Assembly (NCBI GenBank): GCA_963808545.1 | Contig: CAWEGB010000008.1 | Coordinates: 496,001 to 560,000 of the forward strand | Direction: 5' to 3' | Length of the DNA: 64,000 bases | DNA from: JACVRW01 sp963808545 | Lineage (GTDB): Bacteria; Actinomycetota; Thermoleophilia; Solirubrobacterales; Thermoleophilaceae | Part shown: piece after piece, positions 1 through 8,347 of the stretch | Numbering within the stretch: position 1 is the first letter of the stretch | Layout of the letters: each line of letters starts with the position of its first letter | Position numbers and translations under genes: made by a program | Notes under the pieces: generated by a model | Database searches by the model: none | Told to the model about the DNA's origin: nothing | Seen by the model: the letters and a program-made list of their open reading frames with translations, nothing else

Positions 1-490
1 GACCCAACGGCCCTGGCGAGTCCATGCAAATGATGCGCTGAATCGGCGGCGCTGGCTCTGCTCGCTCTTGGCGAGCGCTCTTGCTATCAGCTCCTTCAGC
101 GTCGATGGGGGCGATCGCCCCTAGGGCGATCGTTTGGCGCTGGAACCGGCGCGTCCGGCGAAACGTCAAGCGCTGGCCGAACGGCGATCTAGTTCGTGTT
201 CGCTAGAAGCCGAAAACCAAGCAGGGGGACGTCTTCCGAGTGGGAGGCCACCACCCACTCGCTCTCCTCCCAGAAGAGACGGCGCAAGAACTTGCCGGCA
301 CACCCTTCGCCGCCGTAGCGGCCGGCCCATACCTGGGCGCGCCGGTCGACCATGGTCGAGATGATCTCGAAGCAGTCTCTGCCCGGAGCGGTTTATAAGT
401 GATTCACAATCGACCCGTCGTCTGCCGAACCGCCGGCAGCGCCCCGGTTTACGCCGCACCGACAACTAGCCGCAAGGAAGCCCGTGGCCT
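1..490. other. left-edge region without a convincing gene
   Basis: This stretch lies downstream of the pil operon. The pilC stop is at 491. No ORF here shows a recognisable family. A palindromic GGGCGATCGCCC / GGGCGATCG motif sits around 109-131. The only reading frame with coding-like third-position GC is the short minus-strand ORF at 189-353, listed separately. I see no tRNA, rRNA or clear terminator. Confidence 0.5.
189..353 (-). CDS. small ORF, 54 aa, unknown or relic
   Basis: A 54-residue frame runs from an ATG at 353 to a TAG at 189. Its composition looks protein-like rather than shadow-like (segments such as QVWAGRYGGEGCAGKFL and LFWEESEWVVASHSEDVPLL), and its codons end mostly in G or C. 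There is no clear Shine-Dalgarno, and an in-frame TAA lies only 13 codons upstream of the ATG. It may therefore be a small gene or the tail of a decayed longer one. I recognise no family. It follows the pil operon on the same strand. Confidence 0.3.
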   Translation of the reverse strand: MVDRRAQVWAGRYGGEGCAGKFLRRLFWEESEWVVASHSEDVPLLGFRLLANTN

Positions 491-1705
491 CTACTTGATC
501 TGGTCGTACACCTTGAACATCGGCAGGTACATCGCGATCACGATGAAGCCGACGATTGCTCCCACGATCACGATCATGATCGGCTCGAGGATCGAGGTCA
601 GGGCCTTGACGGCGGCCTCCACCTGCTCCTCGTAGAAGTCGGCCACCTTGGTCATCATCGTCTCGAGGGCGCCGGTCTCCTCGCCCACGCCGATCATCTG
701 GGTGACCATCACCGGGAACGCCTCGGGCACCTCGGCCATCGGGGCGGTGAGGGTGCCACCCTTCTTGACGGACTCGCGCACGTCCTCCATCGCCTTCTCG
801 ATCACCCGGTTGCCGGAAGTCTTGCCGGTGATGTCGATGGCCTCCAGCATCGGAACGCCGGCGGCGATCAGGCCGGAGAAGGTGCGTGAGAAGCGCGCGA
901 GGGCGACCTTCTGGACGATGCCGCCGATCTTCATGGGGAACTTGAGCTTCAGCCGGTCCCACTGCATCCGTCCGCGTTCGGTGCGCTTCCACCAGCGGAA
1001 CAGCCACACCACCGCGAAGGCCACGCCGAAGATCACGTAGAAGCGCTCGGTGACGAGGTGCGAGAGCCACACGGTGAACTTGGTGATTGCCGGCAGGTCC
1101 CCGCCGAAGTCCTTGAAGATCTTCTCGAACACCGGCACGAGGAACGCCACCAGCGCGAACAGCACGATCAGCGCGAACCCGCCGATCACGGACGGGTAGA
1201 CCATGGCCGCCTTGATCTGACGGCGCAGCGCGGCGTCCTTCTCGAGCTGGGTGGCCACCCGCACGAGGGTGTTGTCCAGGATGCCGCCGGTCTCGCCGGC
1301 GCGCACCATCGCCACGTAGAGATCGTTGAAGACGTCTGGATGGCGCTCGAGCGCTTCGGACAGCGAGACGCCGGCCTCAACGTCCTTGCGCACCTCGATG
1401 AAGACCTCGCGCAGCTTGTCGTTCTCGGTCTGCTCCTCGATCACGTACAGCGCGCGGAGGAGCGACATGCCCGACGACACCATGGTCGACAGCTGGCGCG
1501 TGGCGATCACCAGCTCGTCCGCCTTGACGCGGCGAAAGCGGGCGAGGATGTCGCCCGCGCTCGCCGGCTTGCGCTCCTCGATGTCGATGACGATCAGGCC
1601 CTTGGAGCGGAGCTGTGCCGCCACGGCCATCTTGTCGCCTGCCTCGATCTCGCCCTTGGTCGAGGAGCCCTTGAAGTCGAGGGCCTTGAACGCATAGCTC
1701 GCCAT
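491..1705 (-). CDS. pilC: type IV pilus inner-membrane platform protein PilC (GspF family)
   Basis: 404 aa, the usual length for PilC/GspF. The protein sits in the cytoplasmic membrane and couples the PilB/PilT motors to pilin assembly. Two T2SSF domains are visible, roughly residues 70-193 and 273-395, each with the G-x-x-L-x-x-A-L pattern (SSGMSLLRALYVIEE; AAGVPMLEAIDI) and the ETGG/ETGA motif (AGETGGILDNTL; GEETGALETM). Membrane segments are near 170-192, 221-238 and 379-395. It lies 3 bp downstream of pilT and ends a pilB-pilT-pilC operon, a standard order in actinobacteria and cyanobacteria. Confidence 0.95.
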   Translation of the reverse strand: MASYAFKALDFKGSSTKGEIEAGDKMAVAAQLRSKGLIVIDIEERKPASAGDILARFRRVKADELVIATRQLSTMVSSGMSLLRALYVIEEQTENDKLREVFIEVRKDVEAGVSLSEALERHPDVFNDLYVAMVRAGETGGILDNTLVRVATQLEKDAALRRQIKAAMVYPSVIGGFALIVLFALVAFLVPVFEKIFKDFGGDLPAITKFTVWLSHLVTERFYVIFGVAFAVVWLFRWWKRTERGRMQWDRLKLKFPMKIGGIVQKVALARFSRTFSGLIAAGVPMLEAIDITGKTSGNRVIEKAMEDVRESVKKGGTLTAPMAEVPEAFPVMVTQMIGVGEETGALETMMTKVADFYEEQVEAAVKALTSILEPIMIVIVGAIVGFIVIAMYLPMFKVYDQIK

Positions 1706-1708
1706 CGC

Positions 1709-2782
1709 CTACGCCACCCTCACGGTTCCCATCAGGCGGCGCAGCTCCTCGGGTGCGCTCGAGCGCGACTCCGCAAGCTCCCGCGTGATCTTGTGCTCGC
1801 GCACGAGCTGCACGAGCGAGGCGTCCATCGTCTGCATGCCGAACTGGCCGCCGGTCTGAAGCGCCGAGTAGATCTGATGCGTCTTGCCCTCGCGGATCAG
1901 GTTTCGTACCGCCGGCGTCGGAACGAGCACCTCCGTGGCGCAGCAGCGTCCGCGCCCGTCGGCCGTGGGAAGGAGCTGCTGGGTCACGATGCCCTGCAGC
2001 GCCACCGAGAGCTGCACCCGGACCTGCTGCTGCTGCTCGGGCGGAAACACGTCCACGATGCGGTCCACGGTCTGTGCGGTGTCCTGCGTGTGCAGCGTGG
2101 CGAACACCAGGTGACCGGTCTCGGCGGCGGTCAGCGCCGTGGAGATCGTCTCGAGGTCTCTCATCTCGCCCACGAGGATCACGTCCGGGTCCTGGCGCAG
2201 CGCCGCCTTGAGGCCCAGCGAGAAGGTCTGTGCGTCCGCCCCCAGCTCGCGCTGGTTGACGATGCACTTCTTGTGCCGGTGCAGGAACTCGATCGGATCC
2301 TCGATCGTGAGGATGTGCTCGTGCCGCGTGTCGTTGATCAGATCGAGCATCGCCGCGAGCGACGTCGACTTGCCGGACCCGGTGGGGCCGGTGACCAGCA
2401 CGAATCCGCGCGGCTTCTTCGTGAACTCCTCGAGCACCGGCGGAAGCCCGAGCGAGCCCAGCTTGGGCATGTCGCGGGGAATCAGCCGGAAGGCCGCCGA
2501 CAGCGAGGCGCGCTGGAAATACGCGTTCACGCGGAAGCGCGCCTTGCCGGGGATCGAGTAGGCCAGGTCGATCTGCCACTCGGTCTCCAGCTTCTGGCGC
2601 TGGTCGTTGGTCAGGATGGAGTAGACGATCTCGCGCGTGGACTGCGGCGTCAGGCGCGGGTAGTCCAGCGCGTGCAGCCGGCCGTGGTGGCGGATCATGG
2701 GCGGTGAGCCTGCGGTCAGGTGAAGGTCGGAGGCGTCTCGCTCCATCACCTGCAGCAGGACCTCTGCGAAGTCGAGCTCCAT
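1709..2782 (-). CDS. pilT: type IV pilus retraction ATPase PilT
   Basis: 357 aa. This hexameric ATPase drives pilus disassembly at the inner membrane. The N-terminal domain opens with DASDLHLTAGSPP. Walker A GPTGSGKST is near 132-140, the Asp box ILTIEDPIEF near 157, Walker B VILVGEMRD near 201-209, and a His box follows at HTQDTAQT. The C-terminal AVRNLIREGKTHQIYSALQ is the PilT-specific AIRNLIRE signature that separates it from PilB. It lies between pilB and pilC with very short spacers, so co-transcription is likely. Confidence 0.96.
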   Translation of the reverse strand: MELDFAEVLLQVMERDASDLHLTAGSPPMIRHHGRLHALDYPRLTPQSTREIVYSILTNDQRQKLETEWQIDLAYSIPGKARFRVNAYFQRASLSAAFRLIPRDMPKLGSLGLPPVLEEFTKKPRGFVLVTGPTGSGKSTSLAAMLDLINDTRHEHILTIEDPIEFLHRHKKCIVNQRELGADAQTFSLGLKAALRQDPDVILVGEMRDLETISTALTAAETGHLVFATLHTQDTAQTVDRIVDVFPPEQQQQVRVQLSVALQGIVTQQLLPTADGRGRCCATEVLVPTPAVRNLIREGKTHQIYSALQTGGQFGMQTMDASLVQLVREHKITRELAESRSSAPEELRRLMGTVRVA

Positions 2783-2811
2783 CGTTTCCCCTTATCGGCT
2801 CCCGAGCGTGG

Positions 2812-4569
2812 TCACGTGACTCTGGCCACCTCGGCTATGGACGTGATGCCGTTCTTGACCTTCTCGAAGCCGTCCACGCGCAGGGTGCGCATCCCCTGTG
2901 AGGAGGCGACCTTGCGGATGTCCTCGGCCGAGGCGCGCTCCACGGTGAGGTCGCGGATCTCGTCGGAGAGCACCATCACCTCGTAGAGGCCGGTGCGGCC
3001 CTTGTAGCCCGAGCCGCCGCAGCGGCCGCAGCCGCCGGGCTCGTAGGCCTCGAGGTCGAAGGCGACGTTGAAGCCTGCCTTCTCGAGCGACGAGACGCTC
3101 AGCATGGTGCGCCGCTTGCAGTACGTGCAGAGCTGGCGGACAAGCCGCTGGGCCACCACCGCGACGATCGCCGAGGCGGACAGGAAGGGCTCGATCCCCA
3201 TCTCGGTGAGCCGGGTTATCGCCGAGGGCGCGTCGTTGGTGTGCAGCGTCGACAGCACCAGGTGCCCGGTGAGCGCCGACTCGACCGCGATCTTGGCGGT
3301 CTCGGCGTCGCGGATCTCGCCGACCATGATCACGTCGGGGTCCGCGCGCAGCATTGAGCGCAGCCCGCCGGCGAAGGTCAGGCCCGCCTTGAGGTTCACC
3401 TGCAGCTGGTTGATCCCGGCAAGCTGGTACTCCACCGGGTCCTCGATGGTGATGATGTTGCGCCCGGGCTCGTTGATCTCGTTGAGGGCCGCGTAGAGGG
3501 TGGTGGACTTGCCCGAGCCGGTGGGGCCGGTGACGAGCACCGCTCCGTAGGCACGCCGGAAGGCGTCCTCGAACAGGTCCTCGCTGACTTCGGCCATACC
3601 GAGCGAGTGGAGCCCGATGAGCGCCTGCGACTTGTCGAGGATGCGCATCACGATCCCCTCACCGTCCACACGCGGCATCGTGACCACGCGGGTGTCGATG
3701 GCGTGCCCGTCGACGGTGAGCGACACGCGGCCGTCCTGCGGCACGCGCTTCTCGGCGATGTCGAGCGCGGCCATGATCTTCACGCGCGAAACCACGCCGG
3801 CGGTCATGCGCTTCGGGATCGTCGTCGTTTGGCGCAGCACCCCGTCCACGCGAAAGCGCACGCGCATCTCGCGGCCCTCGGGCTCGAAGTGGATGTCCGA
3901 GGCGCCCTCCTCCACCGCCTGGGCGATGATCGAGTTGACCAGCTTGATGACCGGCCCGTCCTCGGCCGACTCGCGGATCTCGGTGACGTCGGCGAGCTCG
4001 TCCTCGCCCTCCTGGACCGCCTCGGCCACCGCTTCGTCCAGGCGGCTCATCCGCCCGATCAGGCTGTTGATGTCGTCGTCCGAGGCCACCACGGCCTGCA
4101 CCTCGCGCCCGGTACGCAGCTTGAGGTCGTCGAGCGCGTGTACGTTCGACGGGTTGGTCATGGCCACGAGCAGGCGGCCGCGGTCGTCGTAGCCGATCGG
4201 CGCCGCGCCCAGGCGACGCGCCATCTGCGCCGGGATCAGGTTGAGGGCGCCGACATCGGCCTTGAACGCCGAGAGGTCCACGTGGTGCAGTCCCAGGCGC
4301 TGCGCCGTGGCCCGCGCCAGCTGGTCGCCGGTGATCGCGTCGGTTTCGAGCAGCACCTCTTCGGCCGCCCTGCCCTCGCGCCTGGCCCGCTCGAGCAGGG
4401 GATCTACGCGCTCGCGCGCGATGAAACCCATCTCGACGATCACGTCGGTGATGGCCCTCGATCCGCCGCGCCGCTCCGGCGGCGTGAGGCCGTCGGGCGC
4501 CGACGAGGGGGCGGCCGTGCCGGGCGGGACAGCCCGAAGCTGCGCCGACCCGGCCTGCGTGTCGGTCAT
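2812..4569 (-). CDS. pilB: type IV pilus assembly ATPase PilB (GspE family)
   Basis: 585 aa. This ATPase powers pilus extension. An N-terminal T2SSE_N/MshEN-type domain (about 40-170) precedes the ATPase core, with Walker A GPTGSGKST near 348-356, IITIEDPVEY, Walker B VIMVGEIRDAET and the HTNDAPSA His box. A zinc-binding pair of CxxC motifs, CTYC and CGRC, lies near the C-terminus, as in PilB/GspE. The start ATG overlaps the stop of the upstream gene by 4 bp (ATGA), so the two are translationally coupled. Confidence 0.96.
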   Translation of the reverse strand: MTDTQAGSAQLRAVPPGTAAPSSAPDGLTPPERRGGSRAITDVIVEMGFIARERVDPLLERARREGRAAEEVLLETDAITGDQLARATAQRLGLHHVDLSAFKADVGALNLIPAQMARRLGAAPIGYDDRGRLLVAMTNPSNVHALDDLKLRTGREVQAVVASDDDINSLIGRMSRLDEAVAEAVQEGEDELADVTEIRESAEDGPVIKLVNSIIAQAVEEGASDIHFEPEGREMRVRFRVDGVLRQTTTIPKRMTAGVVSRVKIMAALDIAEKRVPQDGRVSLTVDGHAIDTRVVTMPRVDGEGIVMRILDKSQALIGLHSLGMAEVSEDLFEDAFRRAYGAVLVTGPTGSGKSTTLYAALNEINEPGRNIITIEDPVEYQLAGINQLQVNLKAGLTFAGGLRSMLRADPDVIMVGEIRDAETAKIAVESALTGHLVLSTLHTNDAPSAITRLTEMGIEPFLSASAIVAVVAQRLVRQLCTYCKRRTMLSVSSLEKAGFNVAFDLEAYEPGGCGRCGGSGYKGRTGLYEVMVLSDEIRDLTVERASAEDIRKVASSQGMRTLRVDGFEKVKNGITSIAEVARVT

Positions 4570-5870
4570 CGCGCGTCCGTGACGACCTGGACGAGCGAGC
4601 CGGCATCGACGTAGCCCTCCACGAGCCGCGCCTTGCCGTTGCGATCGATGAGCACGATCGAGGGGGTCTGGCTCACGCCGAGGCTCTCCACGAGGGAGCC
4701 GTAACGGTCGACGTTCACGACCTCGTCGGCGAGCACCAGCGCCCGGGTGTCCTCACGGACGCTGTCCAGTGAGCGCTCGACGATCCTGTCGTCGAGCCCG
4801 CGGGAGTTCGTGAACAGCAGCACCACCTTGCGGTGCTCGCGCAGCGCTCGCTGGAGCTTGCGCGGATTGTTGCCGGAGTCGAGCCGAGCGCTCACCGCGG
4901 CGGGGTCGCCACCGGTGGCCACCGAGGAGCCCTCGAGCAGGGTGCGCATGAAGACCCCGAACTCGCCGCCGGGCAGCTGCTCGCTCACCTCGGCCGGCGG
5001 CTCGATCTGCTGTGGCCTGCCAACATCGCTCAGCTCGAGGTCGAGCGCGAGCTCGACCGGCCCGGAGCCGGGCACGGCCAGCTCGATGTCGGCGGTCAGT
5101 CGCCGCAGGACGCGGTCCTCCATGCCCACCCAGACGTCGAAGTCGGCTCGCTCGACGCTGTCCTGCACCTGCTCTGCCGTACCGGGCGGCAGCGAAGCCG
5201 CCTGGGCGCCGCCCTGCCGGCGAACCACGTCGAGGACGTCGCGCACCGCAGCGCCGGCATCGATCGAGGCGGACACATGGCGGGTCTCCACACCGTCGAT
5301 CGCCTGGGTGCCCTCGTCCTTCACGTCCTTGACCCACTTGGCCGGGTCGAAGGGAAGCTGTTGCAGCGGGTTGGCGGCAGGATCGGGAGCGACGGCGGGA
5401 TCGGCGGCCGCGGCCGGCGCCGCGGTCCCGGAGGCGCGAAGACCGTCCCAGATCTCCTGCGGCACGAGATAGCCGGTGTCGCCGCGGGTGAACCAGGCCT
5501 CTCCGCCGGTGGTCACGAAGCCACCCTGAAGCTCGGTGCCCAGAGCGTCGACCCGAAGGTCGAGCTCGACGCGCGGGTCCTTGGCCGAGTCGTCGGCCGC
5601 GCCGCTCAACTCGAGCGTGCCCGTACGGCCCTCGGCGCGCAGCGAGGCCTCCAGGTCGAAGCGTGCGCTGCCGGGCGCGGTGCTGAAGGCCGCGGCGAGC
5701 GCATCGCCGGACGACAGCGTCGCCGCGGGCTCGGCCGTCTGCGCGGGCGTCGCCGGTGCCGACGCGGCGCCGGCGCCCGTCTGCTGCGACGCGTTCTGGA
5801 CGGCGAACACGGTCGCGGCCAGCAGGACGATTCCTACGAGGGCAAGGAGGAAGGGGCGGGAGACGGCCAT
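4566..5870 (-). CDS. membrane-anchored protein with C-terminal thioredoxin-like domain, first gene of the pil operon
   Basis: About 434 aa from the second Met (5870); an upstream Met at 5888 is possible, and neither has a clear Shine-Dalgarno. An N-terminal hydrophobic anchor (FLLALVGIVLLAATVFAV) is followed by a long Ala/Pro/Asp-rich extracytoplasmic region. The last ~90 residues look thioredoxin-like (RKVVLLFTNSRGLDDR, then GVSQTPSIVLIDRNGKARL), but no CxxC is present, so redox activity is not supported. Its ATGA overlap with pilB suggests a pilus-associated role. I recognise no named family for the middle region. Confidence 0.75.
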   Translation of the reverse strand: MAVSRPFLLALVGIVLLAATVFAVQNASQQTGAGAASAPATPAQTAEPAATLSSGDALAAAFSTAPGSARFDLEASLRAEGRTGTLELSGAADDSAKDPRVELDLRVDALGTELQGGFVTTGGEAWFTRGDTGYLVPQEIWDGLRASGTAAPAAAADPAVAPDPAANPLQQLPFDPAKWVKDVKDEGTQAIDGVETRHVSASIDAGAAVRDVLDVVRRQGGAQAASLPPGTAEQVQDSVERADFDVWVGMEDRVLRRLTADIELAVPGSGPVELALDLELSDVGRPQQIEPPAEVSEQLPGGEFGVFMRTLLEGSSVATGGDPAAVSARLDSGNNPRKLQRALREHRKVVLLFTNSRGLDDRIVERSLDSVREDTRALVLADEVVNVDRYGSLVESLGVSQTPSIVLIDRNGKARLVEGYVDAGSLVQVVTDAR

Positions 5871-5927
5871 TGCCCGGCATATCGGCACGCCGCGGAGCGC
5901 GGTTTAGAGACCGGACGAGTGTTCTAG

Positions 5928-6001
5928 ACGGCGAGCGGGCGGCGCCCCGCGAGCCCATGGTCTCACGGCGAGCGGGCGGCGCCCCGCGAGCCTATGGTCT
6001 C
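5928..6001. repeat. 37-bp tandem duplication with internal hairpin
   Basis: Two adjacent 37-bp units (5928-5964 and 5965-6001) differ at one base (gagccCat versus gagccTat). Each contains the GC-rich inverted repeat GCGGG-CGGCGC-CCCGC. The second copy runs into the aroE stop codon at 6000-6002. The pair separates aroE from the pil operon downstream on the same strand and could act as a doubled transcription terminator, although no U-tract follows. Confidence 0.85.
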
Positions 6002-6767
6002 ACGCGCGCCGCGCGGCGCGGCGCATCGCCTCGACGGGCGCATCGCGCCCCGTCCAGCGCTCGAGGCTCAGGGCTCCCTGGCGGACGAGGACCTCCAGCC
6101 CGTCGATCACGCGCGCGCCTCGCTCGGCTCCGCGGCGCTCGAGCGGCGTGGGCTGCGACCCGTAGACCATGTCGACCACGAGCGCGGCATCCACGAGCGG
6201 CAGCCCGTCGAGCGTGTCGTCAGCCTCGAGCCCGACCGATGTGGTGTTCACGAGCACGTCGACCGCGCCGGAGGGCCGACCGTGGGCCACGTCCAGCTCG
6301 CCGGCGAGCTCGCGGGCCCGGCCGGCGGTCCGGTTCCAGACCCACACCTCGGCTCCGGTCTCGCGCAGGGCCCACGCCGCGGCGCGGGCCGCGCCCCCGG
6401 CGCCGAGCACCAACGCACGGCCGGGCTCCTCGCCCTCCAGGGCGTCGATCAGTCCCCCGGCGTCGGTGTTGTCCCCGGCGACGCGCCCGTCGGGCTCGAA
6501 GGTCAGGGTGTTGACGGCCCCGATGGCTGCCGCCGCCTCACCCAGCTCGTCCGCCAGAGCGTGGGCCGCGAGCTTGTGCGGGATGGTCACGTTGGCCCCC
6601 CGGTAGCCCGACCCGGGCAGGGCGCGGACCGTTTCGGTGAACAGCTCGGGCGCCAGCGGCAGATGGAAGTAGCGCCAGTCGAGGCCGAGCTCGGCGAAGG
6701 CGGCGCCCATCATGGCGGGCGAGCGGCTGTGAGCGACCGGAAAGCCGAGGACGCCGCAGGCGATCAT
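6000..6767 (-). CDS. aroE: shikimate 5-dehydrogenase
   Basis: 255 aa, slightly short for the family (~270). It reduces 3-dehydroshikimate with NADPH in the cytosolic shikimate pathway. Substrate-site motifs are present in order: SRSPAMM (~14-20), NVTIPHKLAAHAL with the catalytic Lys, GAVNTLTF, and GDNTDAGG with the catalytic Asp. The nucleotide-binding glycine motif is GAGGAARAAAW and the NRT NADP-recognition motif is visible. It lies 6 bp downstream of mltG. Confidence 0.95.
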   Translation of the reverse strand: MIACGVLGFPVAHSRSPAMMGAAFAELGLDWRYFHLPLAPELFTETVRALPGSGYRGANVTIPHKLAAHALADELGEAAAAIGAVNTLTFEPDGRVAGDNTDAGGLIDALEGEEPGRALVLGAGGAARAAAWALRETGAEVWVWNRTAGRARELAGELDVAHGRPSGAVDVLVNTTSVGLEADDTLDGLPLVDAALVVDMVYGSQPTPLERRGAERGARVIDGLEVLVRQGALSLERWTGRDAPVEAMRRAARRA

Positions 6768-6773
6768 CGGTTC

Positions 6774-7952
6774 CTAGCACTCCGTCGGCGACTTGCCGCC
6801 GCGCTCCTCGCGAGCGCGGTTGTACTCGTCGACATAGCGCTGGAACTCCGCGTCGGTCTCCGCGAACTTGTGCCGGCCGTTGCCGCACACCGCGGCGACG
6901 TAGAAGAGATAGTCCGTGCGAGCCGGGCGCGCTGCCGCCCTGATGGCCGCCAGCCCGGGGTTGCCGATCGGACCGGGCGGCAGGCCCTCGTTGACCCTCG
7001 TGTTGTACGGGCTGGTGTTGGCGAGCTCGGACTGCTTGAGAGGCTCGGTCCAGTTGCCGTAGATGTAGCGCACGGTGGCGTCGATGCCCAGGCTGATGCC
7101 GTCCTGCAGCCGGTTGTAGATGACCGACGAGACCAGCGCGCGCTCCTTCGCCACGGCGGCCTCGCGGTCGATCAGGGAGGCGATGATGAGGACGTCGTAC
7201 GGGGTGAGGTTGCGCCGGCGGGCGTAGCTCAGGTCGACCTTCGCGAAGTTGCGCTTGAACGCCTTTAGCTGCTCCTCCACCAGGCCACGGGCCGGCCGGC
7301 GCTTCTTGAGCTCGTAGGTGGCCGGGAACAGGAAGCCCTCCAGGCTGCGAGCGCTCGGGGCGCCGAAGCGGCCCGGGTTGAGCTCCGGGTTGCGCCGGCT
7401 TGCGCGCAGGTAGTTGCCCGGCACGCCGGCGCTCCGCACCGCGGGGGCGAGCTCGCTGCGAGAGAGGCCCTCGGGCAGGGAGACCACCCTCACGTCCGGC
7501 GGCACGCCCTTCTCCAGCGCGTCGAGCGCGGCGGTGAAGGTCATGTCCTCCCGCAGCTCGAACGAGCCCGGCTTGAGATCGCCGCTGCGACCGGCCAGGC
7601 GGGCGCGCAGCTCGAAGAAGCCCGCGTTCGAGATCACCCCGTTGTCCTGCAGGATCGTGGCTATGTCACCCAGGGTCGACCCGCGGGGAATGCTCACCCT
7701 CACAGCCGGTCCGTCGCTCTCGCTCTTGAAGGGCTGGAAGAGTGAGTTGGCGAACCAGGCGGCCGCCAGGATCAGGGCCAGGAGCACGCCGGTGGCGAGG
7801 ATGCGGCCCCAGCGCGGTCCCGAGCCGCCGGCCGGCTCGGCAACGGGAGGAACGTCGACGAAATCGTCGCGGCGTGCGGCCCGCTCGCGCCGCGCCGCCT
7901 CCCGTTCATCGGAGGATCGTCCGCCCGGCACGGGCGGCGGACCGGAGCTCAC
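6774..7952 (-). CDS. mltG: endolytic murein transglycosylase MltG (YceG family)
   Basis: 392 aa. It cleaves nascent peptidoglycan strands from the outer face of the membrane and helps set glycan length. A cytoplasmic basic/acidic N-terminus (~1-48) is followed by one membrane segment (GRILATGVLLALILAAAWFA). A LysM-like region precedes the catalytic YceG domain, with ASLIDREAAV (candidate catalytic Glu), SSVIYNRLQDGISLGIDATV and the LPPGPIGNPGLAAIRAA signature. GTG start; GTGA overlap with the ruvX stop. The alaS-ruvX-mltG-aroE order is common in Gram-positives. Confidence 0.93.
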   Translation of the reverse strand: MSSGPPPVPGGRSSDEREAARRERAARRDDFVDVPPVAEPAGGSGPRWGRILATGVLLALILAAAWFANSLFQPFKSESDGPAVRVSIPRGSTLGDIATILQDNGVISNAGFFELRARLAGRSGDLKPGSFELREDMTFTAALDALEKGVPPDVRVVSLPEGLSRSELAPAVRSAGVPGNYLRASRRNPELNPGRFGAPSARSLEGFLFPATYELKKRRPARGLVEEQLKAFKRNFAKVDLSYARRRNLTPYDVLIIASLIDREAAVAKERALVSSVIYNRLQDGISLGIDATVRYIYGNWTEPLKQSELANTSPYNTRVNEGLPPGPIGNPGLAAIRAAARPARTDYLFYVAAVCGNGRHKFAETDAEFQRYVDEYNRAREERGGKSPTEC

Positions 7953-8347
7953 TCCGGCGTGCCCGCTCCGGCCGCGGCGAGATAGCTGTCCAGCAGGTGC
8001 GCGGCGGCTCGAGAGTCGGGATCGCCCGCGCCCCCCATGCGCTCCGCGAGACGCGTGGTCAGGCGCTCGTCGTGAAGCTCCACGGGTACGGTCACTCTCC
8101 GCGCCAGGCGCTCGGCAAACGTCTGCGCCCTGGAGGCCTGTTCGCCCACGTCGCCCGCGAGGGTCAGAGGGAGACCGACCACGATGCGCTCCGCGCCCTC
8201 ATCGCGCGCCAGCGCGGCGATGCGCGCCAGGCCCTTGCGCGTGTCGGGACTCTCCACCACCGGCAACGGCGTGGCCAGGGTCCCCGACGGATCGGAGATG
8301 GCGCAGCCGCAGCGCGCCGCGCCGTGGTCGAGGGCGAGCACACGCAT
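7949..8347 (-). CDS. ruvX: putative pre-16S rRNA nuclease / Holliday junction resolvase YqgF
   Basis: 132 aa, within the usual 130-150 range. RNase H-like fold nuclease implicated in 16S rRNA 5' maturation. Expected acidic residues are visible: ALDHGAARCG at the start (catalytic Asp), VVGLPLTLAGDVGEQA, then DERLTTRLAERM and AAHLLDSYL. It overlaps alaS by one base (TGATG) and mltG by four, so the block is one transcription unit. Confidence 0.92.
   Translation of the reverse strand: MRVLALDHGAARCGCAISDPSGTLATPLPVVESPDTRKGLARIAALARDEGAERIVVGLPLTLAGDVGEQASRAQTFAERLARRVTVPVELHDERLTTRLAERMGGAGDPDSRAAAHLLDSYLAAAGAGTPE

Noticed and set aside
1058..2707. A 549-codon plus-strand frame
   Set aside because: Antisense to pilC and pilT; composition is shadow-like (His/Arg/Leu-rich, no motifs).
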